64,000 nt of DNA from NCBI GenBank assembly GCA_964555295.1, contig CAZKRL010000003.1, forward strand, positions 1-64,000, read 5' to 3'. Shown piece after piece: positions 36,537 to 45,413 of the stretch. The notes under the pieces were generated by a model. The model did no database searches. It saw nothing but the letters and a program-made list of their open reading frames with translations, and was not told the DNA's origin. This DNA is from CAZKRL01 sp964555295. GTDB taxonomy: Bacteria > Bacteroidota > Bacteroidia > Flavobacteriales_D > Sanyastnellaceae. Every line of letters starts with the position of its first letter. Position 1 is the first letter of the stretch. The translations under genes were made by a program, and so were the position numbers.

Positions 36537-38732
36537 TTACTTTATATCGAATCTGTCCAGTTCCATTACTTTCTCCCAAGCTTTTGCGAAATCTCTCACA
36601 AATTTCTCAGCATTGTCTGACTGTGCATACACCTCTGACAGAGCGCGCAACTGGGAATTTGAACCAAAAACCAAATCTGCTCTGGTGGCTGTCCATTTCA
36701 AATCATTGCTCTTCCTGTCGCGACCTTCATAGATCGCGTGATCAGCGGCAGAAGGGCTCCATTGCGTTGACATATCGAGCAAATTCACAAAAAAATCATT
36801 TGTCAGAAGACCCCTTCTATGTGTAAAAACACCATGCTGTATACCACCGGTATTAATGTCCAGGACCCGCAGACCCCCTATGAGAACCGTCATTTCAGGA
36901 GCACTGAGAGTCAATAGCTGCGCCTTATCAATCAATAGATGCTCATCATGAGCCGCCAAAGTCCTTTTACGATAATTTCTGAAACCATCCGCCTGAGGTT
37001 CCAATACACCAAAACTCTCGATGTCAGTATGCTCAGCAAGTGCATCTGTTCTTCCAGCTGTAAACTTCACTTTTACAGTAAATCCTGCATCACTTGAGGC
37101 CTTTTCAACAGCAACGCAACCACCCAAAACAATGAGGTCAGCCATTGAGATTTGCTTTCCGGTAGATTGGAAATCCATCCTGATTTTATCCAACTTGATC
37201 AGTACTTGTGACAATCGGGCCGGGTCGTTTACCTCCCAGAATTTCTGAGGCGCCAATTGTATCCGGGCACCGTTGGCACCGCCGCGCTTGTCACTTCCAC
37301 GGTATGTTGAAGCAGACGCCCAAGCTGTACCCACCAACTCTGATATCGTCAATTCAGCGAGAAGCTTTTCCTTGAGAACTTCCAAATCATCGGCCTTGAT
37401 CAAAGGATGTGTCACAGCAGGAAGAGGATCCTGCCAAATGAGATCTTCCGCTGGGACCTCAGGACCTAAATATAACGACTTCGGTCCCATATCGCGATGC
37501 GTCAATTTGAACCATGCGCGAGCGAAAGCGTCTGCAAAAGCTTGTGGATCCTGGTGAAATCTTCGCGCTACTTTTTCAAAACCGGGATCAAAGCGTAAGG
37601 ATAAATCAGCGGTTGTCATCATCGGAGGATGCTTAACACCCGGGGAATGAGCATCAGGTATTAAATGTTCTGGCTTACAATTTTTCGCAACCCATTGGTG
37701 CGCGCCTGCAGGACTTTTAGTCAATTCCCATTCGTAACCGAAAAGCATATCAAAGTAACCGTTGTCCCATTTCGTTGGATTGGGTTTCCAGGCTCCCTCA
37801 ATTCCGCTTGTTATGGTATCGGCTCCCTTGCCTGTTCCATGTTGAGAAAGCCATCCAAACCCCTGTGCATCTATTGGCGCTCCTTCAGGCTCTGGTCCTA
37901 CCAAGGCAGCATCACCAGCGCCGTGCGCCTTACCAAATGTATGACCTCCTGCAACGAGGGCTACGGTCTCCTCATCATTCATTGCCATCCGCGCGAATGT
38001 TTCCCTTACATCACGCCCCGAGGCAACGGGGTCGGGGTTACCATTAGGTCCTTGCGGATTCACATAAATCAGTCCCATTTGAACTGCCGCTAATGGATCT
38101 TCAAGATCACGATCACCACTGTATCGTTTATCACCCAACCATTCAGTTTCGTTACCCCAGTAAATATCCTCCTCCGGCTGCCATATATCCTCACGCCCCC
38201 CACCAAAGCCAAACGTCTTAAATCCCATTGACTCAAGGGCAACATTTCCAGCTAAAATCATCAAATCAGCCCATGAGATTTTGTTGCCATATTTCTGTTT
38301 AATGGGCCATAATAATCTACGAGCCTTATCGAGGTTGCCATTATCCGGCCAACTGTTGATGGGAGCAAATCGTTGGTTTCCCGTGCCACCACCACCCCGA
38401 CCATCTGAAGTCCTGTAGGTTCCTGCACTATGCCACGTCATCCTAATAAACAATCCTCCGTAATGACCCCAGTCGGCCGGCCACCAATCTTGAGAGTCCG
38501 TCATCAGATTTTCAAGATCCTTCTTTAATGCTGCATAATCCAACTTCTTGAATTCCTCTCTGTAAGAAAAATCAGGCCCCATTGGATTGGAGGCCGAAGA
38601 ATGTTGGTGCAAAATGTGCAACTTAATTTGATTCGGCCACCAGTTATGATTTTGAGTTCCGGCACCTGCCGATGATATCGGTTTGCCATGCATTACAGGG
38701 CATTTTCCTGTTGGTTTATTAGAATTTTCCAT
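36537..38732 (-). CDS. katG: Catalase-peroxidase KatG
   Basis: 731 residues, the typical length of the two-domain enzyme. The distal haem site is RMTWHSAGTYRTSDGRGG (Arg97, Trp100, His101) and the proximal His lies in VAGGHTFGKAHG. The Trp-Tyr-Met covalent adduct partners are all visible: Trp100, the Tyr of IYVNPQGPNG and the Met of FARMAMNDEET. It removes hydrogen peroxide by catalase and peroxidase activity. No signal peptide, so cytoplasmic. It has its own likely promoter and terminator and is not part of an operon. No OxyR or PerR gene lies nearby. Confidence 0.97.
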   Translation of the reverse strand: MENSNKPTGKCPVMHGKPISSAGAGTQNHNWWPNQIKLHILHQHSSASNPMGPDFSYREEFKKLDYAALKKDLENLMTDSQDWWPADWGHYGGLFIRMTWHSAGTYRTSDGRGGGGTGNQRFAPINSWPDNGNLDKARRLLWPIKQKYGNKISWADLMILAGNVALESMGFKTFGFGGGREDIWQPEEDIYWGNETEWLGDKRYSGDRDLEDPLAAVQMGLIYVNPQGPNGNPDPVASGRDVRETFARMAMNDEETVALVAGGHTFGKAHGAGDAALVGPEPEGAPIDAQGFGWLSQHGTGKGADTITSGIEGAWKPNPTKWDNGYFDMLFGYEWELTKSPAGAHQWVAKNCKPEHLIPDAHSPGVKHPPMMTTADLSLRFDPGFEKVARRFHQDPQAFADAFARAWFKLTHRDMGPKSLYLGPEVPAEDLIWQDPLPAVTHPLIKADDLEVLKEKLLAELTISELVGTAWASASTYRGSDKRGGANGARIQLAPQKFWEVNDPARLSQVLIKLDKIRMDFQSTGKQISMADLIVLGGCVAVEKASSDAGFTVKVKFTAGRTDALAEHTDIESFGVLEPQADGFRNYRKRTLAAHDEHLLIDKAQLLTLSAPEMTVLIGGLRVLDINTGGIQHGVFTHRRGLLTNDFFVNLLDMSTQWSPSAADHAIYEGRDRKSNDLKWTATRADLVFGSNSQLRALSEVYAQSDNAEKFVRDFAKAWEKVMELDRFDIK

Positions 38733-38752
38733 GATTTATTTTTTTGATAACA

Positions 38753-38783
38753 CAAAAGTTCATTCGAGGTTCAAGCGCAGCAA
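38753..38783 (-). promoter_or_regulatory. Candidate promoter of katG
   Basis: On the minus strand, AACTTTTG (complement of 38753-38760) matches TAnnTTTG with one mismatch, and TTG (38781-38783) lies 20 bases upstream as a -33 element. The start codon is 20 bases downstream. Confidence 0.4.
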
Positions 38784-38830
38784 TTTGCTAAATACCCACT
38801 TCCAAATTCCTTCCTTTCAAAGACAGCACC

Positions 38831-40228
38831 TTATTCGTAATACCCCAAAATCTCCAGTATCTCCTTGGGTTTCTGTTCAGGTGCCCAAAGCTTGTAACGC
38901 AATTTCCCCCGAGCGTCTCTGCTGATGAGAACATGCTTGGGCTGAGGCATCAAACAATGATGAATACCACCATAACCCCCTAAGGATTCTTGATAAGCTC
39001 CCGTATTGAAAAAACCAATGTATTGATCTTGATCGGGATAATACTTCGGCAAATAAATCGCGTTGGTATGTTGCTCAGAGTTGTAGTAGTCGTCACTATC
39101 ACACGTTAACCCACCCAGAAAAACTCTCTCATAGGTTTCACTCCAGTTATTGATGGGCAACATCATGAATCGTTTGTTGATGGCCCAGCTATCGGGCAAG
39201 GTGGTCATGAATGACGAGTCGATCATATTCCACTTTTCTCTATCATTTTGTTCCTTCTGATAAAGAATTTTATAAATAGCGCCACCACTTTCGCCTACGG
39301 TAAATGAACCAAACTCGGTGTAGATATGTGGCACCGGCACGCCCCAGTCATCACATGCCATTTTGATCTGACGTAAAATTTCAGTGACCATATATTGGTA
39401 ATCAAACTGAAACGCCAGTGAATTTTTGATAGGAAATCCGCCACCAATGTTGAGACTATCGAGTGTCGGACAAATTTCTCTCAACTCACAATAGACCTTC
39501 AAACATTTGCTCAACTCGTTCCAGTAATACGCGGTGTCTTTGATTCCTGAGTTAATGAAGAAGTGCAGCATTTTCAGATTGAGCAATGGATGCTCGTGGA
39601 TAGACTTCTTATAGAATTTCACAATCTCGCGGTAACCAATACCGAGACGTGATGTGTAAAATTCAAATTTGGGTTCTTCCTCGCTTGCGATACGTATCCC
39701 CAGATCCATGGGCTCCGTGGCCAATTGTTCGATGGCCTCGTACTCGAATTTATTATCTATTACGGCGATGATATCCTTATAACCATCGGCGTGCAAATCC
39801 ATGATTTTCGCAACGTATTCTTCCTTCTTGAATCCGTTACAGATGATTCTTTGGGTCTTTTCGATTTCGCCGAGAGTACCCAGTCGGCGAATCAAATCAA
39901 TATCTACCGCTGAGGATGTTTCCAGGTGAATCTGATTGCGCAACGCCTCCTCCAAAACGTATCTGAAGTGAGAGCTTTTGGTACAATAGCAGTAATGATA
40001 TTCGCCCTCATAACCGATTTCATTGCGAGCAATGCGAAACCACTCCTTTGCGCGCTGAATATTCTTACCGATTTTAGGCAAATAGGTAAACTTTAGCGGA
40101 CTTCCGAATTTCTTCACCAAATCCATCAACGGAATGTCATGGAAAAACAACTCATCCTTTTCCAAGCGAAACTCCTCCTGCGGCCAGTCGAAAGTTTGTT
40201 CGACAAGATCTATGTACTTCGTTTTCAT
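38831..40228 (-). CDS. speA: Arginine decarboxylase (Bacteroidota type)
   Basis: 465 residues, a fold-type III PLP decarboxylase. YHYCYCTKSSHF contains the PLP lysine; LNIGGGFP is the phosphate-binding glycine loop; GLTCDSDDYY and FFNTGAYQESLGGYGG are the C-terminal active-site segments. It is shorter than the roughly 630-residue E. coli SpeA and matches the form usual in Bacteroidota, annotated as arginine decarboxylase for agmatine and polyamine synthesis. No agmatinase or agmatine deiminase gene is adjacent. Substrate choice from sequence alone is fairly, not fully, secure. The gene is flanked by katG and corA on the same strand with about 100-base spacings. Confidence 0.85.
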   Translation of the reverse strand: MKTKYIDLVEQTFDWPQEEFRLEKDELFFHDIPLMDLVKKFGSPLKFTYLPKIGKNIQRAKEWFRIARNEIGYEGEYHYCYCTKSSHFRYVLEEALRNQIHLETSSAVDIDLIRRLGTLGEIEKTQRIICNGFKKEEYVAKIMDLHADGYKDIIAVIDNKFEYEAIEQLATEPMDLGIRIASEEEPKFEFYTSRLGIGYREIVKFYKKSIHEHPLLNLKMLHFFINSGIKDTAYYWNELSKCLKVYCELREICPTLDSLNIGGGFPIKNSLAFQFDYQYMVTEILRQIKMACDDWGVPVPHIYTEFGSFTVGESGGAIYKILYQKEQNDREKWNMIDSSFMTTLPDSWAINKRFMMLPINNWSETYERVFLGGLTCDSDDYYNSEQHTNAIYLPKYYPDQDQYIGFFNTGAYQESLGGYGGIHHCLMPQPKHVLISRDARGKLRYKLWAPEQKPKEILEILGYYE

Positions 40229-40338
40229 TTTTGCTGAGTGCGCGCGAAGGTAATCAATGTAAAGGCTTTACAGCATCGATATATAAGTTAAGCCAACCAC
40301 CGCTAAAGCGGAATGTAAACAAATGGTTCGGCGCATAT

Positions 40339-41382
40339 TTACAGCCATTTCTTTCTCCGAAAAATCAGCAGCATAATCAGAACAAGCGCGAGCATAGATG
40401 CCAATACGATGGGATATGCCATGTGATATTTCAGCTCGGGCATGTATTCGAAATTCATCCCATAAACGCCAACCACAAATGTGAGGGGTGCGAAAATGGT
40501 AGTAATAATGGTAAGCACCTTCATCACCTGATTCATCTTCATACTCTGATGGCTGTGATATAGCTCCAACAAATTGGCCACCATTTCTCGGTACATGCTC
40601 AAGTTCTCAGACTCGTGAATAATATGGTCGTAGAGATCTCGATAGTATTTCGACATATCGTGATCCATCTCGCGCGAAATTGCATTCACCGCTTCCTTCA
40701 ATGGATCGACGCTGCGCTTAAAGTCGATAAGCTCTTTCCTAATACCCAGAATACTTTTGAGAATATGCTCGTTGGGTTTACGCATTACCATGGTCTCAAG
40801 CTGCTGAATGCGATCAGCGAGCTTATCACTCACTACGATATAATTATCAATCACGTGATCCATGATTAGATACGCCAGGTAGTAACCATTTTTGCTTCTC
40901 ACCCTGCCCTTGGATGTTTGGATTCTGTCGCGGATTTCATCAAAGTAATCCCCCGGCCTTTCCTGAAACATCACCACTGAATCTTCACGGATAACCAAGG
41001 ATAATTGCTCCAACTCCAGAGGCCTGCCATATCCTCGCCACTCCATCATTTTCAGCGAAACAAAAAAAAAGTCGCCAAAAAACTCCACCTTAGGTCGGGC
41101 GGCACTATTCATGATATCCTCCAAAATGAGTATATGAATATTGAGGCTTTGTCCGACATGCTCAATCACACCAGCGTCGTGAATGCCATCCACATTGATC
41201 CAGCTTACCTTATCCTTTTGGCAGAGCAATTTCAAATCCTGAGGCGAACAATTCGCATGAGTAGTGCAGTCATCCTGATGGTATGAAATGACGTCGATGT
41301 GAACCTCATCCTGTCGATCAGGCCCAATGTGTACAAGTGCACCCGGGCCCTTGCCTGCTTTTCCCGAACGGTCTGCGTTCAT
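40339..41382 (-). CDS. corA: CorA-family magnesium/cobalt transporter
   Basis: 347 residues. A long cytoplasmic domain rich in acidic helices precedes two C-terminal membrane helices. The selectivity signature YGMNFEYMPEL follows the first helix, and the second ends in a positive RRKKWL tail. It forms a homopentameric channel for Mg2+. It lies upstream of speA on the same strand. Confidence 0.93.
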   Translation of the reverse strand: MNADRSGKAGKGPGALVHIGPDRQDEVHIDVISYHQDDCTTHANCSPQDLKLLCQKDKVSWINVDGIHDAGVIEHVGQSLNIHILILEDIMNSAARPKVEFFGDFFFVSLKMMEWRGYGRPLELEQLSLVIREDSVVMFQERPGDYFDEIRDRIQTSKGRVRSKNGYYLAYLIMDHVIDNYIVVSDKLADRIQQLETMVMRKPNEHILKSILGIRKELIDFKRSVDPLKEAVNAISREMDHDMSKYYRDLYDHIIHESENLSMYREMVANLLELYHSHQSMKMNQVMKVLTIITTIFAPLTFVVGVYGMNFEYMPELKYHMAYPIVLASMLALVLIMLLIFRRKKWL

Positions 41383-41498
41383 AGGTGGATAGATATTAAA
41401 GTATTATTCAAAATTGACAACGGGAAAACGAAACTTCATTTCAACTTGCTCATGCAAAATAAGAGCTAAATAATTCTGCTTTGCCCTATGGTCAAAAA

Positions 41499-41846
41499 TC
41501 AACGAATCAACGGCGATGAACGTGAGGTCAGCGCCATTTGCCAGGGGAGAATATTGACATCATGAATATGCAATGTTTCGTTTCCGGTATAAACGACTTC
41601 AAGACTGGCTTCAGATCGCAGTGCTTTCCAATAAGTGAGATGTTTCCAATAGTCAGAAGTAGCGGTGCTTCCCACTCTGATTTCGATGGCTTTTACATGC
41701 CCGTCGAGCTCCTCAAGGAGGTCAATTTCACGACTGTTTTTTTCTCGCCAGAAATAAAACTGAGTAAAGCCACCCGTATGAAGGTTGTGTTTCCATTTAT
41801 CTGATACAATCATGTTTTCAAAGAGGGCCACTTTATTGCGGAGAGT
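41499..41846 (-). pseudogene. C-terminal remnant of AAA/DUF4143 ATPase
   Basis: About 110 codons read ALFENMIVSDKW, QFYFWREKNSREIDLLEE and VKAIEIRVGS, the C-terminal nuclease-like part of the DUF4143 half of the AAA_14 ATPase family. In the same frame just upstream is TGA (41847-41849) and beyond it KVKF with another stop, so the reading frame continues as degraded coding sequence. No proper start exists. It is the distal end of the ATPase whose N-terminal part lies at 43355-43753 on the same strand; roughly 170 central residues are missing. The stretch 41850-41992 holds only scrambled remnants and a GC-rich hairpin (CCGGC...GCCGG). Confidence 0.75.
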
Positions 41847-41992
41847 TCAGAATTTTACTTTTTATGCTGCTGCTGATGTGGGAGTCTCATATGTGCTGCA
41901 GATACTTTTTCGGGTATTTACCAATGTCAAATTGAAGAAGGAGAATGCCTTCTAGAGTTTCTTCCCCGGCTGCGCTGCACTAAGCCGGCGCG

Positions 41993-42078
41993 ATGGAGAG
42001 TAGTGAAATAGTGAAAAGGTGAAGTGGTGAAATAGAAACTGCAGTGAATCACTCTCTCACCATTTCACCACGTCACTT
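41993..42078. repeat. Palindromic repeat element, copy A
   Basis: Begins ATGGAGAGTAGTGAAATAG and ends near CACCACGTCAC. It aligns with copy B (43268-43360) in the same orientation, sharing ATGGAGAGT, several GTGAAA blocks and ACTCTCTCACCATTTCAC. The left half (GAGAGT, GTGA repeats) is complementary to the right half (ACTCTC, TCAC), so it can fold into a hairpin. Its right edge contains the stop codon of the Fic gene. It resembles a REP- or MITE-like element. Confidence 0.7.
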
Positions 42079-43131
42079 TTTTCCAAACGACAAAGTGTAC
42101 CAAGCTGTTCTTCCAGCCCCGCGTTGTTGGATAAATCCACGCTCCGATAAATTCCGAAAGTGTTGCTTCAACGTATTGCGATTAATGCCGGTTAAAGTTG
42201 CGTATTCACCAATAGAAATGCGGCCATGGTGCTTGAGATGCTCGAGAATGCCCAACGAAATCGCCGGTAACAAAAGCGCAAGCGATTGCTCTTGCTCAAC
42301 CTTTTTTCGTAGCAAGTCCTTTTGTGCTTTCAAACTTCTTAGAAAATACACAAGCCATGGCTGCCAGTCGGGCGATTCTGTTCGGATTGTTTCCTGGGTT
42401 TTACGAAGTGACAGATAATAACTTTCCTTGGATTGTTCAATGACGCTCTCCAACGAACTGTAGGGAACATAGTCATATCCGGCTTGCAATAAAATGAGTG
42501 TGCTCAATGCACGACTAAGCCGCCCGTTGCCATCTTGAAACGGATGGATTTCGAGAAACACCACTGTAAAAATTGCTGTGACAATAAGTGGATGTATATA
42601 TTTCCTTGTGGTTTCTTCTTGTATCCATTGCACAAGATCATGCATGAGAAACGGGGTGTCGAACGGGGAGGCGGTTTGAAAAACAATACCCAGCTGATTC
42701 CCATTTTCATCGAATGCCGCAACTGAGTTGGAGGTTGTTTTATAATTGCCACGATGCCATGCATCCTTTTCGCTATAGATCAATAAATCCCTGTGGAGCT
42801 GTCGAATGTAACTTTCACTCAGGGGAATGTCGGGCCATTCATTGAAAATGGTCTCCATAACCTTGGAATACCCCGCTACCTCTTGCTCGTCGCGTGTGGA
42901 AAACGTTTGGATTTCGATGCGGCCGAGTAGGCGCTCAACTTCTTTATCTGATAATTTGCTTCCTTCGATACGTGTGGATGAACCGATGCTTTCAATTGTC
43001 GCTATTTTCCGGAGCGCACGCAGACGCTCTGGCTCGAGCGTTCCCAGCGCGCGCCAGGCACCCTTGAACTCATCGATTTCACTGATGAGGCGCAGAATGT
43101 CAGAAGTAATGACAAGGCTATCCGTCTTCAT
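42073..43131 (-). CDS. Fic-family protein with C-terminal winged helix
   Basis: 352 residues from ATG 43131; an in-frame GTG at 43155 adds eight residues. The Fic core HPFQDGNGRLSR has the catalytic His and the anion-binding loop of enzymes that transfer AMP from ATP to proteins. An N-terminal SSTRIEG fits the inhibitory helix motif (S/T)xxxE(G/N), so it is a self-inhibited class II Fic. The last 75 residues form a winged helix (ISIGEYATLTGINRNTLKQH), suggesting DNA binding, possibly of its own gene. Target unknown. The gene lies exactly between two direct palindromic repeats inside a broken ATPase gene, which suggests it arrived as a cassette. No antitoxin-like small gene is seen beside it. 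Confidence 0.88.
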   Translation of the reverse strand: MKTDSLVITSDILRLISEIDEFKGAWRALGTLEPERLRALRKIATIESIGSSTRIEGSKLSDKEVERLLGRIEIQTFSTRDEQEVAGYSKVMETIFNEWPDIPLSESYIRQLHRDLLIYSEKDAWHRGNYKTTSNSVAAFDENGNQLGIVFQTASPFDTPFLMHDLVQWIQEETTRKYIHPLIVTAIFTVVFLEIHPFQDGNGRLSRALSTLILLQAGYDYVPYSSLESVIEQSKESYYLSLRKTQETIRTESPDWQPWLVYFLRSLKAQKDLLRKKVEQEQSLALLLPAISLGILEHLKHHGRISIGEYATLTGINRNTLKQHFRNLSERGFIQQRGAGRTAWYTLSFGKK

Positions 43132-43267
43132 AACGACACCCAAATATACACCCAATTACACCCGATTAGGATTGTAGTGAATAGGATTGTAGGATTTAGG
43201 GAATGGCGAAGTCGCTCCTTTTGTCAACTGAGCGGGTGCCCGGCCCATGTCATTATTTTGCCAAGCC

Positions 43268-43360
43268 ATGGAGAGTTGTGAATTAGTGAAATGGTGAATT
43301 ACTGAAACGGAAGCTGTAGTGAAGACTCTCTCACCATTTCACGATTTCACCACTTCACCC
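43268..43360. repeat. Palindromic repeat element, copy B
   Basis: Second copy of the element at 41993-42078, in direct orientation. GTGAAATGGTGA (43286-43297) and TCACCATTTCAC (43331-43342) are perfect 12-bp inverted repeats with a 33-base spacer, and GAGAGT (43270-43275) pairs with ACTCTC (43325-43330). It cuts into the N-terminal ATPase fragment, supplying its premature stop. The 43156-43267 stretch between it and the Fic start holds only short TTAGG/TTGTAG-like words. Confidence 0.75.
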
Positions 43361-43753
43361 TACACTCAGCCGCAACGTCGCACCCAGCATAGCAATTCGT
43401 TCCGCCAGGCTCTGACCGATGGATTGTTGCAAGAGAAAATTGTTTGAACCTGTCAATATAAATAGGCCTGTATCATTAGAATTGTCGAGAATTTCTTGCA
43501 GGTAGGAAAACAATTCAGGGGCTTGTTGAATTTCATCGAGAATGGCGCCCTTGGGAAACTGCGCTAGAAATCCGCGCGGATCTGTTTGTGCCATGAGCCG
43601 AGTGTCAGGGTTCTCCAAGCTGGCATATTGCTTGCCCGGAAACACTTGTTTTGCCAGGGTAGTTTTGCCGGATTGGCGCGGTCCTGTAATGGCGACACTT
43701 TTGAATTGAGCAGCTAGCTTTTTAAGTCGCTCAGTAGTCTGTCTCTCAATCAT
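43355..43753 (-). pseudogene. N-terminal remnant of AAA/DUF4143 ATPase
   Basis: 132 codons with a normal start. Walker A is GPRQSGKTTLAKQVF, Walker B GAILDEIQQAP, and sensor 1 LFILTGSNNFLL, the AAA_14 pattern of Bacteroidota AAA/DUF4143 ATPases, which are normally about 380 residues. The frame ends at LRLSVG-stop, where the palindromic repeat begins, so the rest of the AAA domain and the DUF4143 half are cut off. The far C-terminal part survives at 41499-41846. The truncated product keeps the nucleotide site but is unlikely to be functional. Confidence 0.8.
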
Positions 43754-43862
43754 TTAGCGAAAATATGAACTTTTCAGGAATCTGATTCCCGAAAAGTTTG
43801 ATATTCGGCTAAAGGGCGGTAATAAAATGAATAGAACTGCAAAGGAGCGGGCAAGTTGATAA

Positions 43863-44522
43863 TCAAATAATCGCGTAAATGCTCCTTGCCCAAACCAAAG
43901 AATCTCCATGAGGCAAATAATGAATATTGGAAATATCCCCGCCTCTGAGAACTTCCGCGGTGGGTTCACCCAGAACAAAAAAAACTGCTTGATGATGGAT
44001 ACTTGTGTCATCCATAATCACTCGCGCATTCTCGGGGCTGAGAACAACATATACGTCATGAGTTCCAATGATATCATGCGTTCTTACGGACTCATAACAT
44101 ACCAAATCAATCACTTGAGAAGCAGGGAAAAATTTCTGTACTGTGCGTAAACTATTGTTGCCACATGGAAAGAGAATCTTGCTAGCCCCTGCCAATCTTG
44201 CAAAATCACGAGCCGTATTTTGAGTGTCGTAATCTGCCCCCGCAAAGCTCACGGGCGCATATTTAGAAAGTTCTTCGGCGGTAGCGCGACCTATTGCGGC
44301 ATACGAATAATTTCCTACAGTGGCTTTCTCGAAAAAAAAACGTACCGCGTTTCTACTCGAAAAAAAAATCCATTCCGGGGAATCTGTTGGCCAAACGAAA
44401 TTCAATGACTCATAGCGCAACAATGGCTTTGCCACAACCTCAAATCCCTGTTGATTGAGCAATTCAATAAATGGCAAAACCAACTCGCGCTTGCGCGTAA
44501 TAAAAACGCTTTTCCTATGCAT
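43863..44522 (-). CDS. hemD: Uroporphyrinogen-III synthase
   Basis: 219 residues from ATG 44522, which overlaps hemC by 8 bases; the longer frame upstream only overlaps hemC. HemD sequences are poorly conserved, but the two-lobe pattern is seen: VFITRKRELVLPFIELLNQQG at the start, WIFFSSRNAVRFFFEKA, YAAIGRATAEEL and ILFPCGNNSL, then FFVLGEPTAEVLRGG. It closes hydroxymethylbilane with inversion of ring D. The position directly after hemA and hemC supports the call. Confidence 0.85.
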   Translation of the reverse strand: MHRKSVFITRKRELVLPFIELLNQQGFEVVAKPLLRYESLNFVWPTDSPEWIFFSSRNAVRFFFEKATVGNYSYAAIGRATAEELSKYAPVSFAGADYDTQNTARDFARLAGASKILFPCGNNSLRTVQKFFPASQVIDLVCYESVRTHDIIGTHDVYVVLSPENARVIMDDTSIHHQAVFFVLGEPTAEVLRGGDISNIHYLPHGDSLVWARSIYAII

Positions 44523-45402
44523 GAATGCGCTGCATAATGAGGTCAGGCAGTGAGCCAACATGAGATGCTCTGCAAGTGAAGAAAGTTGATGACCCGCTGG
44601 GAGGCGCGTAAAAAACCCTGGCAACGTATTCGCCTTCAGTTCCATATACATACACCCCGAGCGGCAAATGACATCCGCCTCCCAAAAGCTGAAGAACCCT
44701 CCGTTCAGCGTCGGTGCAAATTTGAGTTTGCCGGTGATTCAATTGTGCCACCAAAGGAATCATTGCGTCATTCTCGCGCATTTGAATGGCCAAGGCACCT
44801 TGAGCGGGCGCTGGAACAAATTCATCAAATGGCATTGTAACGGCTGATAGACCCGAGAGATCAGCATTTATACGTTTCACTCCGGCAAGAGCAATAACGA
44901 TAGCATCCAAACCTGATCGCAGTTTATCTATTCGGGTAGGAACATTTCCTCTGAGATCTACCAATTCCAAATCAGGTCGGTAATATCTCAACATGGCCTT
45001 TCGTCGTAGTGATGAAGTGCCAACGCGTGCGCCAGTTTTGACATGCATCAATCCCTGACCGCTCACAAGACTCTGCGTAGAGAGTAATAAGTCATTGGCC
45101 TGCTCGCGCTCTGTGATGGCTGCAAGGAGAAGACCGTGCGGCTGAGCAGTAGCCAAATCTTTGTAAGAATGTACCGCGATATCAATCTCATTGGTAAGCA
45201 ATGCTTCCTCAATTTCCTTGGTAAAAAAACCCTTGCCCTCTAATTTGTCGAGACTCAAATGTTGCACCCTGTCACCTTGGGTTGAAATCACTTTGATCTC
45301 TGTTTCGAGACCAGCATATTTCAATTGAGTAGAGACCCATCGGGCTTGCCAAAGGGCGAGTTCGCTGCCTCGTGAACCGATAATGTATTTTCTATTTGTC
45401 AG
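44515..45402 (-). CDS. hemC: Porphobilinogen deaminase with non-canonical start
   Basis: About 295 residues if translation begins at CTG 45402. The conserved N-terminus IIGSRGSELALWQARW is in frame and intact, yet the open frame upstream (back to a TGA at about 45423) has no ATG, GTG or TTG; the first TTG lies 23 codons inside, past the conserved motif. CTG (45400-45402) or the ATT before IIGSRG are the candidate starts. The dipyrromethane-binding Cys is in GGGCHLPLG, and DLRGNVPTRIDKL is typical. It polymerises four porphobilinogen units. It starts 11 bases after the hemA stop, so coupling with hemA translation could help initiation. A base error in the assembly is the alternative. Confidence 0.9.
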   Translation of the reverse strand: MTNRKYIIGSRGSELALWQARWVSTQLKYAGLETEIKVISTQGDRVQHLSLDKLEGKGFFTKEIEEALLTNEIDIAVHSYKDLATAQPHGLLLAAITEREQANDLLLSTQSLVSGQGLMHVKTGARVGTSSLRRKAMLRYYRPDLELVDLRGNVPTRIDKLRSGLDAIVIALAGVKRINADLSGLSAVTMPFDEFVPAPAQGALAIQMRENDAMIPLVAQLNHRQTQICTDAERRVLQLLGGGCHLPLGVYVYGTEGEYVARVFYAPPSGSSTFFTCRASHVGSLPDLIMQRIHA

Positions 45403-45413
45403 AAGAGAGGGGG

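Noticed and set aside
36537..38732. katG as a recently transferred gene
   Set aside because: All active-site residues are normal and I saw no flanking repeats, integrase or clear shift in base composition by eye.
41993..43360. Fic-flanking repeats as a CRISPR array
   Set aside because: Only two copies 1.2 kb apart with a gene between them; no spacer pattern and no cas genes.
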